A DNA stretch of 64,000 nucleotides from DASZFV01 sp036494575 (GTDB lineage Bacteria > Myxococcota_A > Polyangia > Fen-1088). Location of the stretch: contig DASXOE010000053.1 of NCBI GenBank assembly GCA_036494575.1, positions 1 through 64,000 of the forward strand, read 5' to 3'. Positions within the stretch are counted from its first letter, which is position 1; each line of letters begins with the position of its first letter. The translations under genes and the position numbers were made by a program. Positions 26,394 through 34,142 of the stretch are shown here, piece by piece. The notes beneath the pieces are model-generated. The model was given only the letters and a program-made list of their open reading frames with translations. It ran no database searches and was not told where the DNA came from.

Positions 26394-28958
26394 GTGCTGC
26401 GCCTGGCATCGCTCGTCGTCACGGTCCTCATGAGCCTCCTTGCCGCCACGGCCGGCGCGGCCGAGCTCGGGCCGTGGTCATTCCGCGCCACGGGCGGGCC
26501 GCCGGGCGGTTACGCGTGGATGCCGGCCGTCGTGCCGGGGTGCGTGCACACCGATCTCCTGCGCGCCAAGAAGATTGGCGATCCGTTTTACGGTACGAAC
26601 GAGAAGGATCAGCAGTGGATCGAGCACACCGACTGGGAGTACCGATCTTCGTTCGCCGCCGACGCCGCGCTCCTCGCGCACGAGCGCGTCGACCTCGTCT
26701 GGAAGGGCCTCGACACGTTCGCCGAGGTCTTCGTCAACGGCCACTCGGTGCTGCGCGCCGACAACATGTTCCGCTCCTGGCGCGTCGACGTGCGCCGCCA
26801 GCTCGTCGAGGGCTCGAACCAGGTGCTCGTTCGCTTTCGCTCGCCCATCGCGGCCGTCAAGCCCGCCTACGACGCGCTCGGGTACCGCCTGCCCGCCATC
26901 AACGACCAGGCCCCCGAGATGGTGAGCATGTTCGCGCGCAAGGCGCCGTATCACTACGGCTGGGACTGGGGCCCGCGCTTCGTGACGAGCGGCATCTGGC
27001 GGCCCGTGACGCTCGAGGCGTGGGACGGCGCGCGGCTCGATGACGTACAGGTCTTCCAGCGCGAGCTCACGGACGCGCGCGCCCGCCTCACGGTGACCGC
27101 GCTCGTGCAGGCGACGCGGGCGGGTCAGGCGACGCTCACCTTGACGCCTTCGGACGGCGCCGCGCCCGTGACGGCGCTCGCGGCGCTCGTGCCCGGCGAG
27201 AACCGCCTCCGCGCCGAGGTCGTCATCGACAAGCCGGAGCGGTGGTGGCCGAACGGCCTCGGCGCCCAGAAGCTCTACACGCTCGGCGCGGCGCTGACCG
27301 TCGACGGCGCGGCGCGCGGCGCGCGCGCGACCCGCGTGGGCCTGCGCACGCTCGAGGTGGTGAACGCGCGCGACAAGGACGGCAAGAGCTTCACCGTCAA
27401 GGTCAACGGCGCGCCGGTCTTCATGAAGGGGGCGAACTACATCCCCTCCGACAGCTTCGTCGATCGCGTGACGCCCGCGCGTACGCGCGCGCTCCTGCAG
27501 TCGGCGGCGGACGCGCACATGAACATGCTGCGCGTGTGGGGCGGCGGCATCTACGAGGACGATGCCTTCTACGACCTCGCAGACGAGCTCGGGCTGCTCG
27601 TCTGGCAGGACTTCATGTTCGCCTGCAGTATGTACCCGGGCGACGACGCCTTTCTCGAGAACGTCCGGCGCGAGGCGGTCGAGAACGTGCGCCGCTTGCG
27701 CAACCACCCGAGCCTCGCGCTCTGGGCCGGCAACAACGAGATCGAGGCGGCCTGGCAGCAATGGGGCTGGCAGTGGAAGTTCCACCTCGGCAAGGCGGCG
27801 CAGGCGACCATCGAGCGCGACTACAAGCGCCTCTTCCACGTCATCCTCCCGCGCGTCGTCGCCGAGGAGGATCCCGGGCGCTTCTACACGCGCAGCTCCC
27901 CGTCCGCCGACGAGGATGGCGTGCCACCCAACAAGCTCGGCTGGGGCGACAACCATTACTGGGGCGTCTGGCACGCCGAGGCGCCGTACACCGACTACGC
28001 GACGCACATCTCGCGCTTCATGAGCGAGTACGGCTTCCAGTCGTTCCCGACGCTGGACTCGGTGGCGCGCTACGCGCCGCCGTCTTCGTTCAGCATCGAC
28101 TCGCCCGTCATGCTGTCGCACCAGCGTCACCCGCGCGGCAACCAGCTCGTGCGGACGTACATGGAGCGCGACTTCCGTGCGCCCAAGGACTTCGCCTCGT
28201 TCCTCTACCTCAGCCAGGTCCTGCAGGCGACGGTCATCCAGTATGGCGCCGAGGCGCATCGCCGGCGCTGGCCGTACAACGCCGGCAGCCTCTACTGGCA
28301 GCTCGACGACTGCTGGCCGGTGGCGTCCTGGTCGGGCATCGACTACTTCGGCCGCTGGAAGGCGTTGCACTACGCCGCGCGCCGCTTCTTCGCGCCCGTG
28401 CTCGTGAGCCCGGTCGAGGACGGCGGCAACGTGCGCGTCTTCGTCGTGAGCGATCGCCGCGCCGACACGCGCGCGCGCATGACGATCCGCCTCGTCGATT
28501 TCGACGGTCGGGAGCTGTCGCGCCACGAGCAGGAGGTCGTCGTCAAGGCGAACGCGAGCACCGTCGCGTGGTCGACGGGAAAACGGGATCTCCTCCGAGG
28601 CGTCGATCCTGCTCACGTCGTTTTCGTCGCCGAATTGCGCGAAGGCGCGACCCTTCTCTCGAGAAACCTCATGTGGTTTGAGAAGACCCGCGAGCTCGCG
28701 CTGCCGCCGCCCGAGCTGCAGGTCGCCGTCGAGGCGCGCGGCGCCGGCGCCTCCGTCCGCGTCACCGCCAAGCACTTCGCGCGCGCCGTCTACCTGTCGA
28801 CCGCGGACGGGGAGGGGACCTTCTCGGACAATTTCTTCGATCTGCTGCCGGGGGAGAGCGTCACGGTCGACTGGCGCGGGCCGGCCGGCGCGCCGCCGGT
28901 CGACGTCGCGCGCTTCTCCTCCGCGCTCAGGACGATTACGGTTCGCGACACTTATTGA
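26394..28958 (+). CDS. Secreted GH2 beta-mannosidase
   Basis: 854-residue exported glycoside hydrolase family 2 enzyme, probably releasing mannose from the non-reducing ends of mannans or glycoprotein glycans. Signal peptide (about 1-22, ending AGAAE). The sugar-binding domain has 'VPGCVHTDLLRAKKIGDPFY' and 'WEYRSSF', then 'HYGWDWGPRFVTSGIWRPV' typical of beta-mannosidases, then the TIM barrel. The acid/base Glu is in 'WAGNNEIE' (about E449) and the nucleophile in 'FMSEYGFQSFP' (about E545). C-terminal strand domains complete the enzyme. GTG 26394 is preceded by a GGAG-like site. It starts 28 bases after kup, but a shared role is unlikely. Confidence 0.93.
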   Translation: MLRLASLVVTVLMSLLAATAGAAELGPWSFRATGGPPGGYAWMPAVVPGCVHTDLLRAKKIGDPFYGTNEKDQQWIEHTDWEYRSSFAADAALLAHERVDLVWKGLDTFAEVFVNGHSVLRADNMFRSWRVDVRRQLVEGSNQVLVRFRSPIAAVKPAYDALGYRLPAINDQAPEMVSMFARKAPYHYGWDWGPRFVTSGIWRPVTLEAWDGARLDDVQVFQRELTDARARLTVTALVQATRAGQATLTLTPSDGAAPVTALAALVPGENRLRAEVVIDKPERWWPNGLGAQKLYTLGAALTVDGAARGARATRVGLRTLEVVNARDKDGKSFTVKVNGAPVFMKGANYIPSDSFVDRVTPARTRALLQSAADAHMNMLRVWGGGIYEDDAFYDLADELGLLVWQDFMFACSMYPGDDAFLENVRREAVENVRRLRNHPSLALWAGNNEIEAAWQQWGWQWKFHLGKAAQATIERDYKRLFHVILPRVVAEEDPGRFYTRSSPSADEDGVPPNKLGWGDNHYWGVWHAEAPYTDYATHISRFMSEYGFQSFPTLDSVARYAPPSSFSIDSPVMLSHQRHPRGNQLVRTYMERDFRAPKDFASFLYLSQVLQATVIQYGAEAHRRRWPYNAGSLYWQLDDCWPVASWSGIDYFGRWKALHYAARRFFAPVLVSPVEDGGNVRVFVVSDRRADTRARMTIRLVDFDGRELSRHEQEVVVKANASTVAWSTGKRDLLRGVDPAHVVFVAELREGATLLSRNLMWFEKTRELALPPPELQVAVEARGAGASVRVTAKHFARAVYLSTADGEGTFSDNFFDLLPGESVTVDWRGPAGAPPVDVARFSSALRTITVRDTY

Positions 28959-29061
28959 AGGCGTCACAGACGGCGCGGTGCATCCTCGGCGCCCGCCCGC
29001 AGCTTGCGTTTGGGCGGCCGCCCGGAATACGTTCGACCACCTCAACCCCGACGGAGGTTCG

Positions 29062-29436
29062 ATGCGCGGCTCGGTCCTAATCGTCCACGACGACCTGGGC
29101 GTGGGGCGGTATTTGGGCGGGTTTCTCGAGACGAACGATTACAGGGTCCTGTACGCCACGACGGGGCAGGAGGCGCTCGCCGTCCTCGAGGAGGACGTCC
29201 CGCGCTTGCTCGTCATCGGCGTGGGGCTGCCGCTCATGGGCGGCTGGAAGCTCATCGAGGCCCTGGCGCACTACCCGGACTTGTCGCGGATACCGAGGCT
29301 GCTCGTGAGCCCGGGCGACGGGCCGGCGCCGCTGGCCGCGCGGGCGCTGGCGCTCCTCGAGGCGCGCGCCAGCGACGTGAAGCCGGACGCGACACCGACG
29401 CCCGAAGAGGTCCTTCGGCGCGTCGCTAGCGCCTAG
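29062..29436 (+). CDS. Degenerate response-regulator receiver domain protein
   Basis: 124-residue stand-alone receiver-like domain. The N-terminal acidic pair is kept ('VLIVHDDLGVGRYL'). The strand that should carry the phospho-acceptor Asp instead reads 'RLLVIGVGLPLMGGWKLIEA', with Gly where Asp is expected. The Lys of the '(T/S)...K' region is also not evident ('LLVSPGDGP'). It cannot be phosphorylated in the usual way and probably acts by constitutive protein contact. ATG 29062 has GGAGG upstream. Its last 11 bases overlap the convergent 57-residue ORF. Confidence 0.8.
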   Translation: MRGSVLIVHDDLGVGRYLGGFLETNDYRVLYATTGQEALAVLEEDVPRLLVIGVGLPLMGGWKLIEALAHYPDLSRIPRLLVSPGDGPAPLAARALALLEARASDVKPDATPTPEEVLRRVASA

Positions 29437-29599
29437 AGACCGGCGCGTCCGAGGCGCCAGCACCGTCGAGGCCGGCCATGGCCTTGAGCTCGGCGGCGAC
29501 ACGCCGAACGTCGTCCGCGGCAGCGAATTGTCCCTGAAGTTGAAAGCGGGTCGCGAGACCGTCTAGCCGTTGCGCGAGGCCTCTGAGTTTGTCCTGCAT
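29426..29599 (-). CDS. Small 57-residue helical protein
   Basis: A short ORF with a clear ribosome site (GGAGGAG about 8 bases before ATG 29599). The product is 57 residues, soluble and probably alpha-helical, with heptad-like Leu/Ala spacing ('LRGLAQRLDGLATRFQLQ', then 'VRRVAAELKAMAGL'). I do not recognise it. Its 3' end overlaps the receiver-like gene by 11 bases in convergent orientation. The ribosome site, helical pattern and absence of another gene here argue that it is real. Confidence 0.6.
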   Translation of the reverse strand: MQDKLRGLAQRLDGLATRFQLQGQFAAADDVRRVAAELKAMAGLDGAGASDAPVSRR

Positions 29600-29830
29600 C
29601 GAGAAGCTCCTCCTGCCTTGTTGCGGTTCCTGCGAGATACACCCTCATCGGTGGGAAGGTGGGCCGACTTGAGGACATGTCGCACATTTCGTTACCGTCT
29701 CGCGTCACCTCGCAAATCCGCGATTGAAATGCCGTTCCGCATGACATTCCGCGTGTGACGGCACGCGCCGCGCGGCATCTGATGCGTGCGTGCCGCCCGC
29801 ACCCCGCACGCGCCTCGAAAGGACCCGCCC

Positions 29831-30712
29831 ATGAACCGCCTCGCTGCCGCGCTCGCCCTGGTCACGCTCACTCCCTTTGCCTCGCCCGCCGGCGCCCAAT
29901 CCCGGCTCGCCGTCGAGGTCGTCACGTCCTCGCCGCAAGGGTTCCTCGTGAGCTCGGCGCTCATCACGGGTGAAAAGGACGCCGTCCTCATCGACGGCCA
30001 GCTCACGCTCGCCGACGCGCACCGCCTCGTGGGTGCCATCCTCGACGCCAAGAAGAACCTGACCACCGTCTACGTCACCCACTTCCACCCGGACCACTAC
30101 TTCGGCCTCGTCGTCGTCAAGCAGGCGTTTCCCAAGGCCAAGATCGTGGCCCAGCCGGCGACCATCGCCGACATCAAGAAGAGCTGGCAGGGGAAGGTCA
30201 AGCAGTGGGGCCCGATGTTCGGCGCCAACCTGACCACCAAGCCCGTGATCCCGTCGCCGCTCACCGGAAAGTCGATCACGCTCGAGGGCCAGACGCTCGA
30301 GATCCACGGGCCGGTCCAGGGCGACGCCTCCACGAGCTCTTACGTCTGGATCCCTTCGATCAAGGCGGTCATCACCGGCGACATCGTCTACCAGGGCGTG
30401 TTCCCGTGGACGGCGGAGACGACGCCCGAGACGCGCAAGGGGTGGCTCAAGACGCTCGACGAGCTCGCGGCGCTCGAGCCCGCCATCGTCGTCGCCGGTC
30501 ACAAGGATCCGAAGCTCAAGGACGACGCCAGCGGCATCGCCGCGACGCGCGCCTATCTCACCGACTTCGACGACGCCGCCGCTGCCTCGAAGTCGCCCGA
30601 GGAGCTCGAGGCGAAGATGAAGGCGAAGTATCCGAAGCTGCAGCTCGACATCGTCCTGCACATCGCCGCCGCCGCCCAGTTCCCGGCGCCCACGGCGTCG
30701 CCGAGGAAGTGA
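29831..30712 (+). CDS. Exported metallo-beta-lactamase-fold hydrolase
   Basis: 293-residue MBL-fold protein with a signal peptide (about 1-22, ending AGAQ). The metal site 'HFHPDHYFG' (HFHPDH at 84-89) is intact, a later 'TGDIVYQG' supplies an Asp, and 'VAGHKDP' the final His. It is close in style to SoxH/quinoprotein-relay or AHL-lactonase-like periplasmic MBL proteins; the substrate is unknown. ATG 29831 is preceded by AAAGGA. An upstream start at 29786 would place 15 residues before the signal peptide. The DsbA-family gene follows after 3 bases, so the two form an operon. Confidence 0.88.
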   Translation: MNRLAAALALVTLTPFASPAGAQSRLAVEVVTSSPQGFLVSSALITGEKDAVLIDGQLTLADAHRLVGAILDAKKNLTTVYVTHFHPDHYFGLVVVKQAFPKAKIVAQPATIADIKKSWQGKVKQWGPMFGANLTTKPVIPSPLTGKSITLEGQTLEIHGPVQGDASTSSYVWIPSIKAVITGDIVYQGVFPWTAETTPETRKGWLKTLDELAALEPAIVVAGHKDPKLKDDASGIAATRAYLTDFDDAAAASKSPEELEAKMKAKYPKLQLDIVLHIAAAAQFPAPTASPRK

Positions 30713-30715
30713 CCC

Positions 30716-31339
30716 TTGGCCGTCACGCTGCGCCTTTACTCGGACTTCGTGTGCCCATTCTGTTTCGTCGCGGAGCAGAGCACGGTGCCGCGCTTGCGCG
30801 AGGAGTTCGAGCTCGTCGTCGACTGGCGCGGCTTTCCGCTGCACCCGCGCACGCCCAAGGGCGGGCTGCCGCTGACGGCGCTCTTCCCAGCGGCGCGGGT
30901 GCCCGCAGTCAAGGAGCACCTGCGGCAGTTCGCGGAGCGCTTCGGCGTGACGGGCATCGTCCACCCCGACCGCCTGCCCAACACGCGCCGCATCCTCGCC
31001 ATGGCCGAGTTCGCGCGCGCCGAGGGCAAGCTCGAGGAGCTCCGGCGCGCCGGCATGGAGGCGCACTGGCGGCACGGCAAGGATCTCGAGAGCGACGGGG
31101 ATCTGCGCGTCATTGCCGAGGGCGTCGGCCTCGACGGAGCCGCCGCCCTTGCCGCGGCAGACGCGCCGCAGTTTCAGCGCGAGGTCGACCGCAAGCTGGC
31201 GGAGGCGGCCGAGCACGGCGTCACCGGCATCCCGACGTTCTTCATCGCGGACGAGGAGGTCGTCGGTTGCCAGCCTTACGAGGTCCTGGCGGCGGCCGCC
31301 GAGCGGGCGGGCGCCAAACGCCGCGTCCCTCCGCCTTGA
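30716..31339 (+). CDS. DsbA-family oxidoreductase (FrnE-like)
   Basis: 207-residue thioredoxin-fold protein with an insertion of helices, resembling FrnE/DsbA-type oxidoreductases and 2-hydroxychromene-2-carboxylate isomerases. The active site is C-P-F-C at residues 13-16 ('YSDFVCPFCFVAEQST') and the cis-Pro loop is 'GVTGIPTFFIADE'. There is no signal peptide, so it is cytoplasmic. The start is TTG 30716, 3 bases after the MBL gene stop; no better start exists. Its 3' end overlaps the convergent DEAD-box helicase gene by 98 bases, an unusually long tail-to-tail overlap. Confidence 0.88.
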   Translation: MAVTLRLYSDFVCPFCFVAEQSTVPRLREEFELVVDWRGFPLHPRTPKGGLPLTALFPAARVPAVKEHLRQFAERFGVTGIVHPDRLPNTRRILAMAEFARAEGKLEELRRAGMEAHWRHGKDLESDGDLRVIAEGVGLDGAAALAAADAPQFQREVDRKLAEAAEHGVTGIPTFFIADEEVVGCQPYEVLAAAAERAGAKRRVPPP

Positions 31340-33053
31340 CGCCGTTTCGCGCGTCCGGCCGGGGCCCGGCCGGCGCGTCGAGGCGCTGGATGCGCACGTG
31401 AGGGGCTCGCGGATCGGATTGTCCGGCGGCGAGCGCGAAGTCGTCGGCGGCCTCCTTCGTGATCTCGAACTGACTCGCCTGGGGGCCGACCCGGATGGCG
31501 CCGACCTCGCGGCGCGTGACGCCGCCCCGTCGGCAAATCAGGGGCAGCAGCCAGCCGGGCTCCGCCTTCTGGCTCGCCCCCAGGTTGACCTCGAAGAGCA
31601 CCGAGGCGCGCGCGAAGTCGCCGTGTGACGGTCGCGGACCGCCCTTGGCGGGGGCCGCGCGCGCGCGCAGGTCGACCTCGGTGAGCCGCTCGCCCGACGG
31701 CATGCGGGCGAGCTCCCGCCGCAGCAGCGCGACGAGCAGGGCGTCGCGGTCGACATCGGCGGCGAGGCGGGCCGCGAGCTCGCGTGCGTCGCCGGCCTCG
31801 GGCGCGTCGCTCTCGCGCGCCGCCTCGACGAGAGAGGCGGCCAGCCCGGCCTCGGCGGCGCGCGCGATGTCGCGCTCGCCCGGCGCGGCGGTCCAGGTGT
31901 ACGGCACGCGGGCCTCGGCGAGGAGGCGCTCGGCCTTGCGGCGCTCGGCGAGCGACGCGATGAGCACGCTCGTGCCCTTGCGCCCCGCGCGTCCCGTGCG
32001 CCCGCTGCGGTGAGTGAGCGCGTCCGCGTTGAGGGGCAGGTCGGCGTGGACGACGAGGTCCACCTCGGGCAGATCGAGGCCGCGCGCCGCGACGTTCGTC
32101 GCGACGAGCAGATCCGCGTCGCCGTTGCGCAGCGCCGTGAGGGCGCGCGTGCGCTCCGACTGGGCTCTGTCGCCCGAGAGCACGACGGCGCGGAAGCCGC
32201 GCTTGCCGAGCTGCTCGTGCAGCTCGGCGACGCCATCGCGCGTCGTTCCGAAGACGATGGCCCGCAGGCCGGCGTGCTGGCGCAGGACGTTGACGACGGC
32301 GGGCACGCGCTCGCCCATGGCCACGAGGTGCACGACGTAGCTTATGTCCTGGTGCCCAGCGTCGGCGGCGCCCTTGCGCGTCCGGGCGTCGATGCGGACG
32401 GCTTCGTGCTGGTAGCGCGCCGCGAGCGCGAGGATGGGTTTGGGCAGCGTCGCAGAGAACATGAGCGTGCGCGCGCGATCAGGCTGACCATTGGCGACCG
32501 TCCCGGCGCGCGCCGCGAGCAGCGTCTCGAGATCCTCGCGGAAGCCCATGTCGAGCATCTCGTCGGCTTCGTCGAGCACGACCGTCTGCACGCCTTCGAG
32601 GCGCAGGCTCTTGCGCGTCACCAGATCGACGAGGCGCCCCGGCGTCCCGACGACGAGGTCGACGCCCGGGCGCAGCTGCGCGAGATCGCCACGGACGTCG
32701 GTGCCTCCCGTGAAGACGCCGAGCCGCAGCTTGGTCTTCGCGAAGAGCCAATGCAGCTCGTTGCGCACCTGCGTCGCGAGCTCGCGCGTCGGCGTGATGA
32801 CGAGCGCGCGCGGTCCGGCGGCCCGATGGGCCGCGGGCGCCGGCGCCTCGGCGAGCAGACTCTCGGCGAGGGCGATGCCGAACGCGAGCGTCTTGCCCGA
32901 ACCGGTCTCCGACGACACGAGGAGGTCACGGCCCGCGTGCTCCGGGCTCGCCACGGCCGCCTGGACGGCCGTCGTGCGTTCGTAGCCGCGCGCGGCGATC
33001 GTTTGGGCGAGCGCCGTGGGCAGATCGAGCTCGGAGAACAATTTGGGGTCCAT
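31242..33053 (-). CDS. DEAD-box RNA helicase with DbpA-type RNA-binding domain
   Basis: 603-residue ATP-dependent RNA helicase. The core motifs are all present: Q motif region 'ERTTAVQAAV', Walker A 'SSETGSGKT', 'PTRELATQV', DEAD in 'VVLDEADEMLDMG', 'SAT' in 'MFSATLP', 'ATNVAARGLDLP' and 'HRSGRTGRAGRKG'. The C-terminus holds a DbpA-type RRM-like domain ('VLFEVNLGASQ', 'GWLLPLICRRGGV', 'REVGAIRVG') and a basic Pro/Arg tail, pointing to a role on structured rRNA such as 50S assembly. ATG 33053 begins the typical 'MDPKLFSELDLP'. The gene's 3' end lies inside the convergent DsbA-family gene. Confidence 0.93.
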   Translation of the reverse strand: MDPKLFSELDLPTALAQTIAARGYERTTAVQAAVASPEHAGRDLLVSSETGSGKTLAFGIALAESLLAEAPAPAAHRAAGPRALVITPTRELATQVRNELHWLFAKTKLRLGVFTGGTDVRGDLAQLRPGVDLVVGTPGRLVDLVTRKSLRLEGVQTVVLDEADEMLDMGFREDLETLLAARAGTVANGQPDRARTLMFSATLPKPILALAARYQHEAVRIDARTRKGAADAGHQDISYVVHLVAMGERVPAVVNVLRQHAGLRAIVFGTTRDGVAELHEQLGKRGFRAVVLSGDRAQSERTRALTALRNGDADLLVATNVAARGLDLPEVDLVVHADLPLNADALTHRSGRTGRAGRKGTSVLIASLAERRKAERLLAEARVPYTWTAAPGERDIARAAEAGLAASLVEAARESDAPEAGDARELAARLAADVDRDALLVALLRRELARMPSGERLTEVDLRARAAPAKGGPRPSHGDFARASVLFEVNLGASQKAEPGWLLPLICRRGGVTRREVGAIRVGPQASQFEITKEAADDFALAAGQSDPRAPHVRIQRLDAPAGPRPDARNGVKAEGRGVWRPPARRPPPGPRKAGNRRPPRPR

Positions 33054-33106
33054 GGGCCGCGGTTGGTATATCAGACCCACCGGCGCTCGCGGGCGCGGGG
33101 TGCTAG

Positions 33107-33508
33107 ATGTCGCCTATGGAACACGCGGCCACGGCCGTCGAGGGTGCCGCTTGCCAGCCCAACATCTCGCAGGCCGGCGTCGGCCGCAGGCGCGTGTTCG
33201 GAGCTTGGAACGTCGCGGCTGGGATCCTCCTCGTCGCGGGCCTGATCGGCGCGCGCGCGCGTTGGTATTGGTGCCTCGTCGTGTTCGTCCCGGCGTCGCT
33301 GGCGGCCGTGGGCTTCCTTCAGGCCAGTCGCAAGACCTGCGTGTCGCGCGCCGCCGAGGGCACCTTCGAGCACGAAGACTTCTCGAAGACGCCCGCCGAT
33401 CCGACCAACGCCCTTCGCAGTCGCGTGGTGGCGTCCGGCATCACGCGCGACGCGGTCCTCGTCGGCCTCGCCGCCGCGGCGCTGACGATCCTCGCGACGC
33501 GGCTCTGA
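33107..33508 (+). CDS. Small two-helix membrane protein
   Basis: 133-residue hypothetical protein (130 if the second ATG, at 33116, is used). Two hydrophobic segments in the middle ('AAGILLVAGLIGARA' and 'CLVVFVPASLAAVGFL') and one at the C-terminus. Between them is a charged loop, 'TCVSRAAEGTFEHEDFSKTP'. I recognise no functional domain. It is divergent from the DEAD-box helicase (53-base gap) and ends just before the tRNA-Val gene, which is on the other strand. Confidence 0.65.
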   Translation: MSPMEHAATAVEGAACQPNISQAGVGRRRVFGAWNVAAGILLVAGLIGARARWYWCLVVFVPASLAAVGFLQASRKTCVSRAAEGTFEHEDFSKTPADPTNALRSRVVASGITRDAVLVGLAAAALTILATRL

Positions 33509-33530
33509 AGAGCTCGGTGAAAGAGCTCGG

Positions 33531-33602
33531 TGGGCGTTGTAGGGATTGAACCTACGACTTCGTCCGTGTGAAGGACGCACTCTTCCGCTGAGTTAAACGC
33601 CC
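33531..33602 (-). tRNA. tRNA-Val (anticodon CAC)
   Basis: Complete cloverleaf of 72 bases. The acceptor stem is GGGCGTT/AACGCCC with discriminator A, the D-arm has AACTCAGCGGAAGAG, the anticodon stem GTCC/GGAC encloses loop TTCACAC (anticodon CAC, Val), and the T-arm contains GGTTCAATCC. The 3' CCA is not encoded. Confidence 0.95.
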
Positions 33603-33664
33603 GAAAGCGTTCTTGGTAGCGCGCCGCCACCAGCTTGTCAACGAACGCCACAATCCAGCAGCGT

Positions 33665-33928
33665 CTACGAGAACGAGCTTCGCTCGTTCGAGGAGCGCCG
33701 GGGGCGCGGGACCCTCCCAGGGTCCCGAACTAGATCACATCCATGTAAGCCGCGGAAGCAGGCGTCGATGAGGGCGTTGCAGTAGGTGAGCATCAGGCCG
33801 GCGAACACGCCGATGCCGATCACCTTTGCCGCGAACCCCACCGACTCGCTCGAGCGCGGGCGCGGCTCGCGTGTTTCGTTCGCGGTCGCGCCGCCCGTCC
33901 TGGCCATGCCGTCCAGATCCCACATCAT
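33665..33928 (-). CDS. Small single-helix membrane protein ending in repeat DNA
   Basis: 87-residue hypothetical protein. ATG 33928 has GGGGAGGG about 6 bases upstream. A charged N-terminal part is followed by one hydrophobic helix ('VIGIGVFAGLMLTYCNALI') and a basic tail. The tail (about residues 69-87) is encoded by DNA containing two hairpins, so the ancestral protein may have ended earlier. No family recognised. Confidence 0.6.
   Translation of the reverse strand: MMWDLDGMARTGGATANETREPRPRSSESVGFAAKVIGIGVFAGLMLTYCNALIDACFRGLHGCDLVRDPGRVPRPRRSSNERSSFS
33671..33689. repeat. 8-bp hairpin
   Basis: GAACGAGC pairs with GCTCGTTC around loop TTC, 69 bases past the 5' end of the tRNA-Val gene and inside the 3' end of the small membrane-protein gene. 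There is no T run. It is likely part of a dispersed palindromic element together with the next hairpin. Confidence 0.6.
33707..33727. repeat. 9-bp hairpin with core GGGACCCT/AGGGTCCC
   Basis: CGGGACCCT pairs with AGGGTCCCG around loop CCC. The same core recurs in a hairpin at the end of the window (63945-63969), suggesting a genome-wide repeat or terminator family. Confidence 0.6.
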
Positions 33929-34142
33929 CCGGCCCTCCCCTCGCTGGTCCTGTGCGATGTCCACGAGGGCTACCTTAGGCGTCGAATGGTCAAGGGCGTG
34001 TTTCGGAGCGGTACAATGTACGTAAAAGAGTGCAGGCCGCCCCGGGCCGGAGCGGGGCCGAAGGCCCATTTTGGGCCCGTCGCGGACATGAGCGGCCGCT
34101 GGTGGTAGCGTTGCCGGCCTGACTCTCCGCACCGAGCTCTCG

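Noticed and set aside
26478..29045. 855-residue open frame opposite the beta-mannosidase gene
   Set aside because: No recognisable motif, biased Arg/Ala/Val/Asp composition, and complete overlap with a well-supported enzyme gene.
34011..34021. GTACAATGTAC palindrome upstream of the histidine kinase as an operator
   Set aside because: An isolated 11-base palindrome with no second site or conservation data; too weak to call.
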